Origin: Eimeria necatrix
Lineage: Eukaryota > Apicomplexa > Conoidasida > Eucoccidiorida > Eimeriidae
Reading direction: 5' to 3'
Length of the DNA: 64,000 nucleotides
Assembly (NCBI RefSeq): GCF_000499385.1
Contig: NW_013651893.1
Span: 1-64,000, forward strand
The notes under the pieces were generated by a model. It was not told the origin of the DNA and made no database searches. It saw only the letters and a program-made list of their open reading frames with translations. Numbering within the stretch: position 1 is the stretch's first letter; every line of letters starts with the position of its first letter. This document shows positions 54,892-64,000 of this stretch, piece by piece. A program made the translations under genes and the position numbers.

Positions 54892-57800
54892 ATGGAAAGT
54901 CATATTGGCGAATTGGAGTTGGAATGTAGGGAAGCTTGTCGCCGTCTAAGCAAATCTGTAGATGCAATCAAAGGATACAAAGGGGGTAGGGCTGATAGCC
55001 CCTTCTGCGCCTGTAGTTGCTTCGCCTTGAAACTGGCTCTGCGGTTGGCTTGCTTGTATTAGCTATTTTCTGTCCAGATTCTGCCGCTGTTTGGGACACT
55101 GCTGCTGCGCGCTCGTGTTGTTCCGTTTCGTTTTCGGCAGCTTGCGATGCTCAACATGTTGAAGAGAAGCCGTTCAATGTTGTTGCTGCCGCTGCTGTAC
55201 TTCAGACGAGGCTTCCGTTTTAGAGGGTCTCTTGGCTGATTGCCGGCGGGACGCGAACCTTTTCACGGAATCTGTAAGATCGGCGTAGCCTGGCGTCACT
55301 CTCTGTGTGTGATTCGTCATCAGCTGCGTCTTCGCTCGCTTGCTTGTCGTTTTCGCTTTTGTCTCCACCTGCTTTTCCTGTGTGTTTTGTTCATGTCCCG
55401 GTGCGTGTTTTCTTTTTCTAAGAGAGTTGTCTGGAACTTGTGCGAATTAAGCACTCCCTTAAGAAGGATGGCAGTTTGATCAGTCGTGTATTTACAAAAA
55501 AGGAGAGCTCTGGGCCTTAAGTGAGCGCACGAAAATGGTTCGCTGGCCTTTACAGTATTCTTGCGTCTCAGCTGCGTCACTTGGAGCTGGAGGCGCGTTT
55601 TGAAACGCCATTGAGTGCCCAGGATCCTCATGCCTCTCGAATTGTGAGTACAGCATCAACTGTGACCCTGTTCTGCACAAGCACCGCTACTAGCAGCAGT
55701 TGCTTATGCTGCAGTGCTGACAAATTTGCCTTGTCTTCCCTTCCTAACCGCGAGAGGAACCAGCCTAGCTGTGAGGATTCACACTTGTACACTGGGTACC
55801 TTTGCAGCTTGCCGAGCTGCGCCAGCAGCTGCGTACTTTGACAGCTGAGGTCGACGCCGCAGAAAGGCGCACTCTTTCGTCCAGCAGTATGTTAGCACTT
55901 CCATTTCTGGCGTTGGTAGCGTTGCTCGTGACGCGAATGCAGATGACGCCGGCACTAGTGCCGGACCTGCGTCATGCTTTGTCTCAAGCTGTACAGTTTA
56001 AAGTATCTGCTTTGCCTTCAGCGCTTACTTGTGCGGTTCGAAGGTTTGTGCCTTTAGGGGGAGCCCGAAACGAGCGCCTCTCGGGGGCGGAGGCGAAGAT
56101 GAATGAAGGCTGCAAACAACTAGAGGTAAAAACAAACATGAGAGAGGTCTGCATGAATCGAGTGATAGAGAACCACAGAGATGAAGACAATCGCAGAAAC
56201 GCTAACAACCATTACTCCTTTGGAGTCCTTTGGAGGTTCAGCTGGGGAGCAAGCTGGTGAAGGCGAGAGCTGATAAATAGTAATGAGCTGCGGACAGAAA
56301 TACGGACAAATGGAAGCTCCGAGAGCAGGAGACAAACAGAGACGGGCACAGACAGATGAACGGACATCACTATTTGCCGTTGCCAGGACGTAGCTTTTCC
56401 TACTTCTTCTGCTGGGGTTCTTCTGCTTCTGCTGATGCTTCAGCGTGCCCACATGCTGGCGTTGGAAACTGAGCAAGTCGGAAGCTATGTTTCAGCCACG
56501 TTGGCCGCCCAAAGGCAGAGCATTATGAGGACACGCAGTCATGTGAGGGGCCAAGTGTGCTCGTAATGTGTGTCTCGGAGGATCTGTGGGTCTTGCTTTT
56601 TTGCCGTTCCTGTCTTACTCAGGCTCTTTCTTTTTCTGATTGCCTTGCCGCATAGATTTGTGCTATGTTTCTCCCTCTTCTCACCCGTTTCTTTCCACTT
56701 CTTGTCATTCTTTGTTTCTTCCTTCAGTACTTCTAGCGCTGCCACCCCGGGTGAGCTTTCACATATCCTGGGCGTGGTGCTGTTGTGACTCCTGCTTTAG
56801 GCGTCTCATTGGGGTCTGTCTTTGGCCGAAGGAAGGGCATCTATTTCTCGCATGGTACGCAGGAACAGTGCTTTTGTCTGCTGCTGTTTGCCTGTGTTGG
56901 TCTCTGTCTTCGCTATCGAGCGTCTGTTCGTGGTAGCGTCTATTATTTATGCATGCCAGTACTTTTTTGCGGTATCGAGCTGTGGTTTTTCCTCTTCCAT
57001 ACGCACCACGTGCTGAATTGTCCTGTGCTCCTGATGTTTCAGCACTGTTTATGAAATACAGTAGTGGCTCTAGAGCCGCACACCTGTTTTAGTTGCGAGC
57101 AAATAGCTGATGAGCAGCACTACTGCGGCTCTGTGGTACTTGTGCCCCTGCTCAGCTGAGGGCAGCTCGCCAGCGTCACTGGGTGCTGCTGTGTCTCGCC
57201 GTGTGCATTTGCTGCTGCATGCTGTACTTGATGCTGTCGCGGGCACTGTTGCGTCTGGGCCTTTGCGGCAGCAGTAGCAACAAGACTGAGAGTGTTTCAA
57301 TAGCAGCGGCGGAAAATCCTGCTGCGCTTACTGGGGAACTTAGTGAGAGGCAGACTGTACCGGGAGTGCTTTCCGTACCAGATGATGCTGCTACAACAGG
57401 GCGACAAGAACAGCAGCAGCAAGAGCAGCCGCATCAATCACATCCGCCCCCCCTAACAGGCAGAGACAAATTCAACATTCTGCAGAGGCTCGCTCGCGAG
57501 AGGCGCGAGCAAGAGCAACAGCTGCAGCAAATGCAGCACGCTCAGCAACAACAGCCGCAGATACCGCAAAGGCCATCGGAAATGGGACCCGAAGTATTTC
57601 AGCAGCAGAAACAACAGCTGCCGCAATTTCCTTTGCAGGAGCAAGGCGTAGAGCCACCAGTGCAGCAGCAGGAGCATGTTCCTGGGGAACAACAACTTTC
57701 TACGTATCGGCCTCTTACAGTGGAGCAGCAATCACTTGCGCTGCAGCAGCAACTACCTACGCAGCAGCATGCGCCAGATATGCAGCAACAGCATGCTCTG

Positions 57801-58391
57801 TTGCGGCAATCGCTACCTACAGAGCGTGACAAGCCGCCTACGGAGCAGCAACGTACTGAGAAAGAGCAACAGTCTGCGTTGCATCAGCCGGAGCCTCCTA
57901 CGCAGCAGCGTGGAACAGGAGGGGAGCAGCAGCCCCCTGACGTGCTGCCGCAGCATCCTCCTACGGAGCAGCAGCAACAAAGCGCACAGCAGTCGCAGCA
58001 TAGTCCGCATCAACTGGAGCCTTCTGTTCAACAGCAGCTTCTTTCGGAGCAGCTGCAACTTTCTTCGCATCAGCCGCAAATTGGTTCGCAACAGCCGCCG
58101 GCTCCTGCGGAAGAGCAACAATATCCGGTGCAGCTGCGGCAGCCTCCAACGGAGCAACTGCAGCTTCCTGTGGAGCAACAGCTTCCAGCTCAACAACAAC
58201 TTCTTCTTGGATATCAGCAAGAGTTTAATACTCTGCAGCAGCAGCAATCTCCGCCTCATCCGCTGAAGCAGCAGCAAACGACCATGAAAGAAGGGCAGCA
58301 TCTCCAGGTGCCTGTACAGCAGCAACCGCAGCAGGAAAAGTTTCAAGCAGTTCAAACGCAGATGGAGCACCGGGACTCGCTTGGCGAATGA
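54892..58391 (+). CDS. SNARE-like membrane-anchored protein with Q-rich C-terminal extension
   Basis: Proposed exons are 54892-54985, 55078-55114, 55556-55643, 55808 to about 55886, 56444-56542 and 57156-58391. The first four junctions and the last one agree in phase; the link from 55886 to 56444 is unresolved. The start is helical (MESHIGELELECREACRRLS). The middle has heptad-like helices (LAELRQQLRTLTAEVDAAER; LALETEQVGSYVSATLAAQR). Exons 5 and 6 together read RTRSHLRAARQRHW followed by a hydrophobic anchor (VLLCLAVCICCCMLYLML). That layout of N-terminal helix, SNARE-like helix, basic linker and membrane anchor resembles Qb SNAREs such as SEC20 or GOS1. Unlike those, the frame continues for roughly 370 residues rich in Gln and Pro with imperfect PPTEQQ-type units, which would lie in the lumen or outside. 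A non-SNARE coiled-coil membrane protein is possible. Confidence 0.4.
57400..58380 (+). repeat. degenerate Q/P-rich coding repeat
   Basis: The reading frame here contains many imperfect units of the form PxxEQQ or PPTEQQ (for example PPTEQQRTEKEQQ, PTEQQQQSAQQ, PPTEQLQLPVEQQ). The unit spacing is irregular, about 10-25 residues. Repeat-driven open frames also appear in the other frames and on the other strand. Confidence 0.6.
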
Positions 58392-59425
58392 CAATGCGTT
58401 AGAAATTGGCGGGATGCCGCGACCCACGCAACGGCAGCTGCTCCAGCCTGGAGTAGCAGAAACTGCTGCCCTCACCGTAGCTGCATAATGCATAGCCACA
58501 CAGTAGCACGGAACGAATGTGACCTCACAGTAGCCATGCACAAATTTTCTCCACGAAAAGCCTTTGCCGCACCGAATGCAGGGTCCAGTAGAGCAGTAGC
58601 TGCGGTTTTGTGTGCAGATAAAGTCACCTTTGGAAGCCGATCTGCACATACGAAACTCTAGAAGCAAGCGTATCCCTTAGTGCATTTTGTTTGGTGATAC
58701 GCTGCGACGCCAGTGGTGTTTCTGCTGCTTTGTCGCTGTTTGGGCAGCTGTTGCCTCTCAGTTTTTTACTCTTTCCCGGTGTCGTCTCATATGTCTCGCT
58801 GCAAAACCCTGCAGATTGTGTCACTGCGGCCTGCGGACCCCGTAGGGTTCCGCAAAGAATACCTTTAGGATACTTATTCTCAGGTAGCTGGAAAGGACCC
58901 ATCTCGGTACCACCTATGGCCGGCAACAGGGACAAACTCATTGTGGGCCAAAGCGCTTGGTGAGACAGCAATTGTTTAACATTGCCACAGGTATAACCTT
59001 TCTCGTGGAGGCCGCGCCTGCTCTTCAGTGTCGCTGATGAGCTGTAGCTGCTGCCATTGCTGTTTCTCGCGCCAGTTTTGCGAGCTAGAGAGACTGTGTG
59101 TTTGGGACAGCTCTAATTTCTGGGATTTTGAAAATAAGTGGGCAGCCGGAAGGGCAGCCTGAGAGGCTTTTGCCGCTCGTTGCAGGAGGGCATCAAGGAT
59201 CCTGTGGCTAGTCTCATTCTTTTATAGGTACCTATTTCGCTAGCAGACACCCAATTCAGTAGCAGGCCAGTCTTGCTTTCCAAGTAACTAGCCGACATGA
59301 AAAATATCTACTAAAAGTCACAACAGCTGCGTCGTTTGCAGCAGACGTGCTCCACAGCTATTGAAAGGATGGGAGCTACACATTGGAAAAGGGACACACA
59401 GCAGCTGTTGTTGCTGCATCTGTCC
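58392..59425. other. convergent intergenic region
   Basis: No gene was recognised between the 3' ends of the SNARE-like gene (plus) and the 59.4-kb gene (minus). Confidence 0.35.
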
Positions 59426-61461
59426 TCAGCGCCTTGGCGCTGCATTGACGAGCACGGAAATGAGCGTCTGGGCTGTCAAGTGGCGGACCGGTTTGGCCTT
59501 GCGCCTGCTGCTGCTGCTGTCCCCCGCTGAAACGGTAGGTGACTTCTGCAGGTGTGTAAGACTAAAGATTACGGGCGCCATCGACGCCGCAGCAACAGCA
59601 GTGTCGAGCAGGGAAGCTCCACAGGAGCTTCTTTCGTTACTGCAGGCAGCCAGTGGAATGTACTGACTGCTGTTTAAGCTATGCCAAAAAGGGTTATCTT
59701 CTGTAGACTGCCACGACTGCTGGAGCAGTTCATGCTGTTGGTGGTGCGCTTGCTGCAGCAGTAGCTGCTGTCTCAGCAGCTGCTGATACTTTCTGCCGCC
59801 GCCTGTCTTTTGCTGCTGCTGTATTACCACATGGTATTTCACGCTGGGGTGGCGCCTCAGCGCTTCCTGGAAACGCGACACCTCGATGACAGGCTGTATC
59901 CGCATCACTGCCTGAGCTCGCAACGGCAGCCGCAACTGTGAGGCGAGTAGCAAACCCTCAAACGGTGCTAGGAACTGTAGCTACAGACACGCGGGAGGGC
60001 TGCTATTAACAACCGTGGCGACAACAGCATTGCAGTGAAGGCAGGAAATCGACGTAACGGAAGTCAGCTGCAAAGACAGCGCTTGGAGAGTATTCGAGAG
60101 TGTCAATCTTACTACAACGCCTCGTCGTATGAGGCGGTTAGCCATTGCAACACCCAAAGGGATGAGGCGGCTGCTGGCAGTCGTGAGTATGACCCAGGGT
60201 TGTCTGCTGTGGCGAATATGCCGTATCGGTGAATACTGCAATGACATGGTCTGCTGGGCCGGCTGCTGCTGGAGCGAAGCAACACATCCAAGCTCACTTC
60301 CAGCTTGCTCGACAGTTTCATCCTCCACATGAGTCGCGTCACCGACGGATGTGACTGAACGTGTAAGATACCCTGATATGCTCGCCGCGTCAGTTTGTCC
60401 TTGCTCCTGTTGCAATGCAGCAACGGCTGCGGCTACAACAGCTGCCGCATCCGCATTCGCCACTAAGGAAATGACGGTTTCCAAGTCAAGGTCAAAAGAC
60501 AACGTTAAAAAATTCTCATGAGGCTCACAATTGCGCAGTATGGTTCCTCTAATCGGTTCTTTTGCAGTTGTTGATTTTGCTGGGGCAGCTACGCAGGTTG
60601 CAGATGCTGCAGTGAGCCCATCGCTGGGATCGGCAGCACCGGATCCGCACACCGCTGCGGCTGTGCTGCAGTTGGCAGCGGCAACTGCAGGGTCTTGGTT
60701 TATCTGTGGGAAAAGCTTGATATATCCACCGCCACCTACCCTCACAAACTGGAGTGGTGATAGCATTTGCGTCTGCAATGCCTGATGCTCGTGCTGCTGT
60801 TTCTGTGAGGGACTCGGGCATTCGTCGGGATTCAACAAACCAACAGCAGGTAAAGATGCTCTCAAGAACGAGGCATTTAAAAACACCCCAAAAACGAGCC
60901 GCTGCGGCGCACAAACAGCAGCGGCAACAAAGGCAGTAGTAGCAGCAGCCGTGTGGGCCAGTGGAATGCGCAGAACGCAATTGCACGACCCGCAGCAGCA
61001 AATCTTACCCCAACATCGTAATTTGGGCTTTCTGGGGGCAGGAGAAATCGCATAAAGAGGCAGCGGCCTGCTGAGGTGTCTACTGCTGCTTGTAGCAAGA
61101 GCGAAAGATGCAGTGCGTGGCTGAGCTCCCTTTCTGCCTCTGCAACTGCCGCAACTTCGGGTTCCGTTTCGCAAATGAGCGGTCGGCACTGTCGCAGCTC
61201 TCCCTGTTGCTGTTGCTGCACCTGCGTGTTTGCCGCTGTAAGGCGGTTGCGAATGTTTTGCAGCAACAGCAGCAGCTCGAAAGCGTCTCCCGAGAACTCC
61301 AGTAACTGCTGCAGCTGCTCTGCAGCAACATCAAGCTCCTCAACTTCCAAATTAGAAAATTGCTGTGAGCAAAAGGTACGCAAGGGCGAACACAAGACTG
61401 GCAGATGCAGGCGCAACAGCAGCAGCAGCAGTACGGCAAAAAGCAGTAGCCTCAACAACAT
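59426..61461 (-). CDS. predicted secretory-pathway protein of unknown function, three exons
   Basis: Three exons, all joined in phase 0: 61461-61009, 60901-60059 and 59980-59426, about 616 residues. ATG 61461 begins a strong signal peptide (MLLRLLLFAVLLLLLLRLHL). The next part is helical and Leu/Gln-rich (VAAEQLQQLLEFSGDAFELL). Exon 2 starts RLVFGVFLNASFLRASLPAV and has a short Gly run (FVRVGGGGYIKLFPQ), an Ala-rich region, and LTTASSRLIPLGVAMANRLI followed by RRGVVVRL. This last stretch faintly recalls the alpha/beta anticodon-binding fold of class II tRNA synthetases, but no catalytic motifs are present and I do not claim that function. Exon 3 has VIEVSRFQEALRRHPSVKYH and Gln-rich helices. 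A secreted, ER or apicoplast destination would fit the signal peptide. Confidence 0.55.
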
Positions 61462-62107
61462 AGTGCGGCGACATGCTGCCACATGTGTTTCATGGCGCGA
61501 AATGGAGACCTACATAAAGAACTTTGCTACAGTCTGAATGTGAAACACAAGCCTGCTGCGGTCTCTGGGTCACGTGTCTCTGAGGGTCTTTCTGACACAG
61601 TTGTAGTAGCTCTACAACTGCCTCTTCCACGTCGGAACGAGGTATACGGAAGAAAAGCCTGCATAGCACGCACCAATAGCAGCAATGAGCCTTCTGTACA
61701 ACAAAACCTGAAGAAATGGCACCACAAGGATAGCCGAATGAGCAGTGCATCAGTAGCACCGCCGATGAGGCAGTTTTATCCGGTAAGCCCCTCCACACTA
61801 AGTTTCAGCACCAACCGCAGCTCCCACACTAGCACGAGCTCCTGATGTGCTTCCCTCAAGCAGGCGTAGAGGAATATCATCAAACTACGGGGCTACTGCT
61901 GCTGCAGTGACAACGACAACTGCTGCCATCACAAGTTTAGATACACTACACGAAAGTGGCGGGACCAGCAATCGCAGGGGCAACAGCTGCGATCTATTGG
62001 CAAGCATTCCTATCTTAGCTAAGAAGCAGTATCAGAAGCCGCAGCTCCTGGCCGAGCCACCAACAGCAGCTGCTGCTGAATCAAAAGTAGCAACACTAGA
62101 AACGTGC

Positions 62108-63639
62108 TCACTGGAGCAGCGGGCGCACGAGCTGCGGCAGTGCAAACTCCAAAGTTCCACAAGAAGGCGGAATTCCAGCAGTGACCAGTAGGTTGTGCAG
62201 CGAAGTCACTGCAACAAGAAGCAGCTCTCCCTCAGCAAAAACAAGCTGCTGGTCCTCGTAAGACAAGACGTTCAGCATTTGCTGCAGCACCTGCTGGCTC
62301 ATCCCTCTTTGTTGATCTTGCTGCATATTATCGCCCGAGAAACTAGTTGAAGGGCTTCTGGGGCCGCTGGTGCTCATGTAACAGCCCGTCTGGCAGCTGG
62401 CTGGAAGCAGGAGATGCTGCAGTACATGCTTCTGTTGTTGTTGCTGTTGCTGTTGCTGCTGTTTCAGGGGATAAAGAATTTGGAAGCAGCAAGCTAGCTG
62501 CGGTAGCACTTGGCCGAATGGGCCCCGTCCACTCTCCCCTTGTTGCTGCTAACGCCGCAAACACGCAAGGAACAACGAGCAGCGGAGCAACCTCACGAAA
62601 ATTGTAGCAGCAGCAGTACAAATAGAAGTGGAAGCACACATAGAAGAATACGACTGCCTGCATGATCTCTACGGTTGCGCCTTCTTGTTAAGGCTTGTCT
62701 GTTGGCTTGGTGTGCAGCTCACCTCCAGTGCATACGCAGGCCCAACACAAAACCTTTTGAAAACTTCTCCATCTAGAAGCATTCGTTGTTGGGGCTGAAC
62801 ACTGGCTGCCGCTGCATTCGCCGTAGCTGCTATTGCAGCTGACATCACAAATTGATGCCATTCAGCAGTGCCGGGCAACGCCCGCGTTGCTGCAGCGGCG
62901 GCCGCGACAGCGGCTGCTGCAGCAGGGGGTTGCTGCAGCTGCAGGCTGCTGCAGCACGGAGGAAACACAGAAGCTGCGGCAGCATCTAGCGCAGCAAACG
63001 CCGAGGATAAATGGACTGTTGGTGACAGTAGCAGATTCGAAGCGGTTAGAGCAACGACTCCTGTTGTGGCTGAAAGCATATTGAAATCAGCAGTAAGCCG
63101 CAAAAGAGGTGTGAGAGCAGACTTTGAATGCACGCATAAGAAAGGAATTCTGCTGAACAGTAAAATAACAGTACGAGTCAAACTGGAAGTGAGATGCAAT
63201 GAGGAAGGAAACCACAGGCAGGGCAAAGAGAGACAGCAAAAATGTCCACAAAAAAACACGGGCAGCACATAGACAGACGCAGACTAGAGGAACCAAAGAG
63301 CTGATAACACGAACATACAGAAAGCCGTAGCCTGATAGAAGACTAGAGCTCACGAAAACATAGAGCAACGCTTTACTATCCAGATATAACTAGGAGGATA
63401 CTACAATACGTTTTGCATGCGTGCAAAGGCACGCAGACAGCAGCATGCCCACGCACGTAAACAGCCAAGTGTTCATTCGTGCACTGATGGAGCTGACCTG
63501 CTGTAAGATCCACTGCAGGGCAGAAAAGAGGCAGCGATTGGTGCGCGGCTCCGTGGGCGCCAAAGTGCTGAAGTGCTGCACTGCAGAGCAGACCCCTAAG
63601 GCCGTCATTGCCATCGTTCTGCGCAAGTTCCTCCTGTTG
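62108..63639 (-). CDS. Ala/Gln-rich protein of unknown function, at least three exons (5' end not found)
   Basis: Three minus-strand exons agree in phase: 63639-63498 (QQEELAQNDGNDGLRGLLCS), 63069-62723 (ATTGVVALTASNLLLSPTVH to FCVGPAYALE) and 62545-62108 (QQGESGRGPFGQVLPQLACC to the stop). An upstream exon with the start codon is missing; it may lie in the last 350 bases of the window or beyond. The second exon is Ala-rich; the third has a run of ten Gln followed by MSQQVLQQMLNVLSYEDQQL, which is probably helical. An alternative third exon in another frame (starting AVVFFYVCFHFYLYCCCYNF) is less likely because it would place a Cys/Phe-rich stretch in the middle of the protein. No family was recognised. 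Confidence 0.4.
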
Positions 63640-64000
63640 CTGCGGCAGAAGGAGAAAAGAAGGACACTCCAAAACCAGCTCTCTTCGCTTGCTGCTTCGG
63701 CTCAACGGTGACGGCAACTTCAGATGAGAACAACTCTAGAAGGCCTCAGAGTGAAGTGCAGCTCAGCATGACATTAAGGCTGAGACCACTTCGGGCCAAT
63801 GCATTTATGCATGCAACGAATGGTGTACGGAGCGAAACGAAGGCAACATGCACTCGTTAGAACCCATTGCCTCTCGATATTTCTAGAGAGGTCGCGGTCT
63901 TGGAAATTCACGCAAGCACGCCTGCAGTAGTGAACTTGCAGAGCAAACGTTACCACTGCACGTATTTCTGCGCGTTTGTGGTTGCCTCACGGTGTTCGTA
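63640..64000. other. window edge, nothing recognised
   Basis: This edge stretch may contain the first exon or promoter of the 62.1-63.6 kb minus-strand gene. No supported open frame was found. Confidence 0.3.

Noticed and set aside
57453..58667. Long minus-strand open frames (up to 284 codons, Leu/Arg-rich) opposite the Q-rich gene
   Set aside because: They are the reverse reading of CAG/CAA runs in the plus-strand coding frame and have no domain or start-site support.
60059..60420. Possible class II tRNA synthetase anticodon-binding domain
   Set aside because: The resemblance is limited to one strand-helix pattern; no catalytic motifs occur anywhere in the protein, so no synthetase or GCN2 function is claimed.
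62868..63272. Plus-strand Ala-rich frame
   Set aside because: It is antisense to the better supported minus-strand exon 63069-62723.
1..64000. CRISPR arrays, bacterial operons, rRNA genes, intact transposons
   Set aside because: None was seen. The repeats are coding triplet runs and short two-copy duplications, and no reverse transcriptase or transposase motif was found.

Overview
This window looks like nuclear DNA of a coccidian apicomplexan, most probably an Eimeria species (Cyclospora or another close relative is possible). The reasons are intron-rich genes with short GT-AG introns, dense CAG/GCT-type triplet runs that give long Gln, Ala and Ser tracts inside otherwise conserved proteins, mixed base composition, and an intronic AT-rich block that resembles apicoplast DNA with a tRNA-Arg-like sequence. 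There is no bacterial or viral gene organisation, no rRNA and no CRISPR array. Exon models below were assembled by eye from GT/AG sites, reading-frame phase and similarity to remembered protein families. No database search or transcript data was available.

Layout from left to right: a GPALPP1/DUF3752 protein (minus, 1.2-3.0 kb); an actin-related protein of the nuclear ARP4 type (plus, 4.9-7.8 kb) with the apicoplast-like insert in its first intron; dynactin subunit 2/dynamitin (plus, 10.4-13.7 kb); a PCGF/RING1-like RING plus RAWUL protein (minus, 14.3-16.1 kb); a Q-rich TFIID subunit TAF13-like histone-fold protein (plus, 17.1-19.4 kb); two identical tRNA-Lys(UUU) genes (20.1 and 20.9 kb); an unrecognised multi-exon gene (21.4-24.3 kb); a small predicted secreted protein (26.1-26.6 kb); an unrecognised gene (27.8-28.7 kb); and a very large CNOT4/NOT4 E3 ligase gene (minus, 29.1-35.4 kb).

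From 35.4 to 49.7 kb the DNA is gene-poor. It holds one single-exon coccidian membrane protein (43.7-45.0 kb) and a second pair of the same tRNA-Lys gene, arranged head to head (47.9-48.2 kb). The right end is gene-dense again: an ATG16-like coiled-coil protein (49.8-50.8 kb), a minus-strand C2-domain fragment gene (51.1-52.0 kb), a membrane or Ala-rich protein with a C..C-DHQPP-C..C motif (52.3-53.8 kb), a SNARE-like tail-anchored protein with a long Q-rich extension (54.9-58.4 kb), and two minus-strand Q/A-rich genes of unknown function (59.4-61.5 and 62.1-63.6 kb).

Many of the recognised genes act in gene expression (ARP4, PCGF-like, TAF13, CNOT4, GPALPP1), with a second theme of trafficking and autophagy (dynamitin, SNARE-like, ATG16-like, C2). 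This is probably ordinary eukaryotic gene order rather than a functional cluster. The more unusual observations are the plastid-like intron insert, the apparent Polycomb-type RING/RAWUL protein, the DHQPP motif protein, and the Q-rich tail beyond a SNARE-type membrane anchor.
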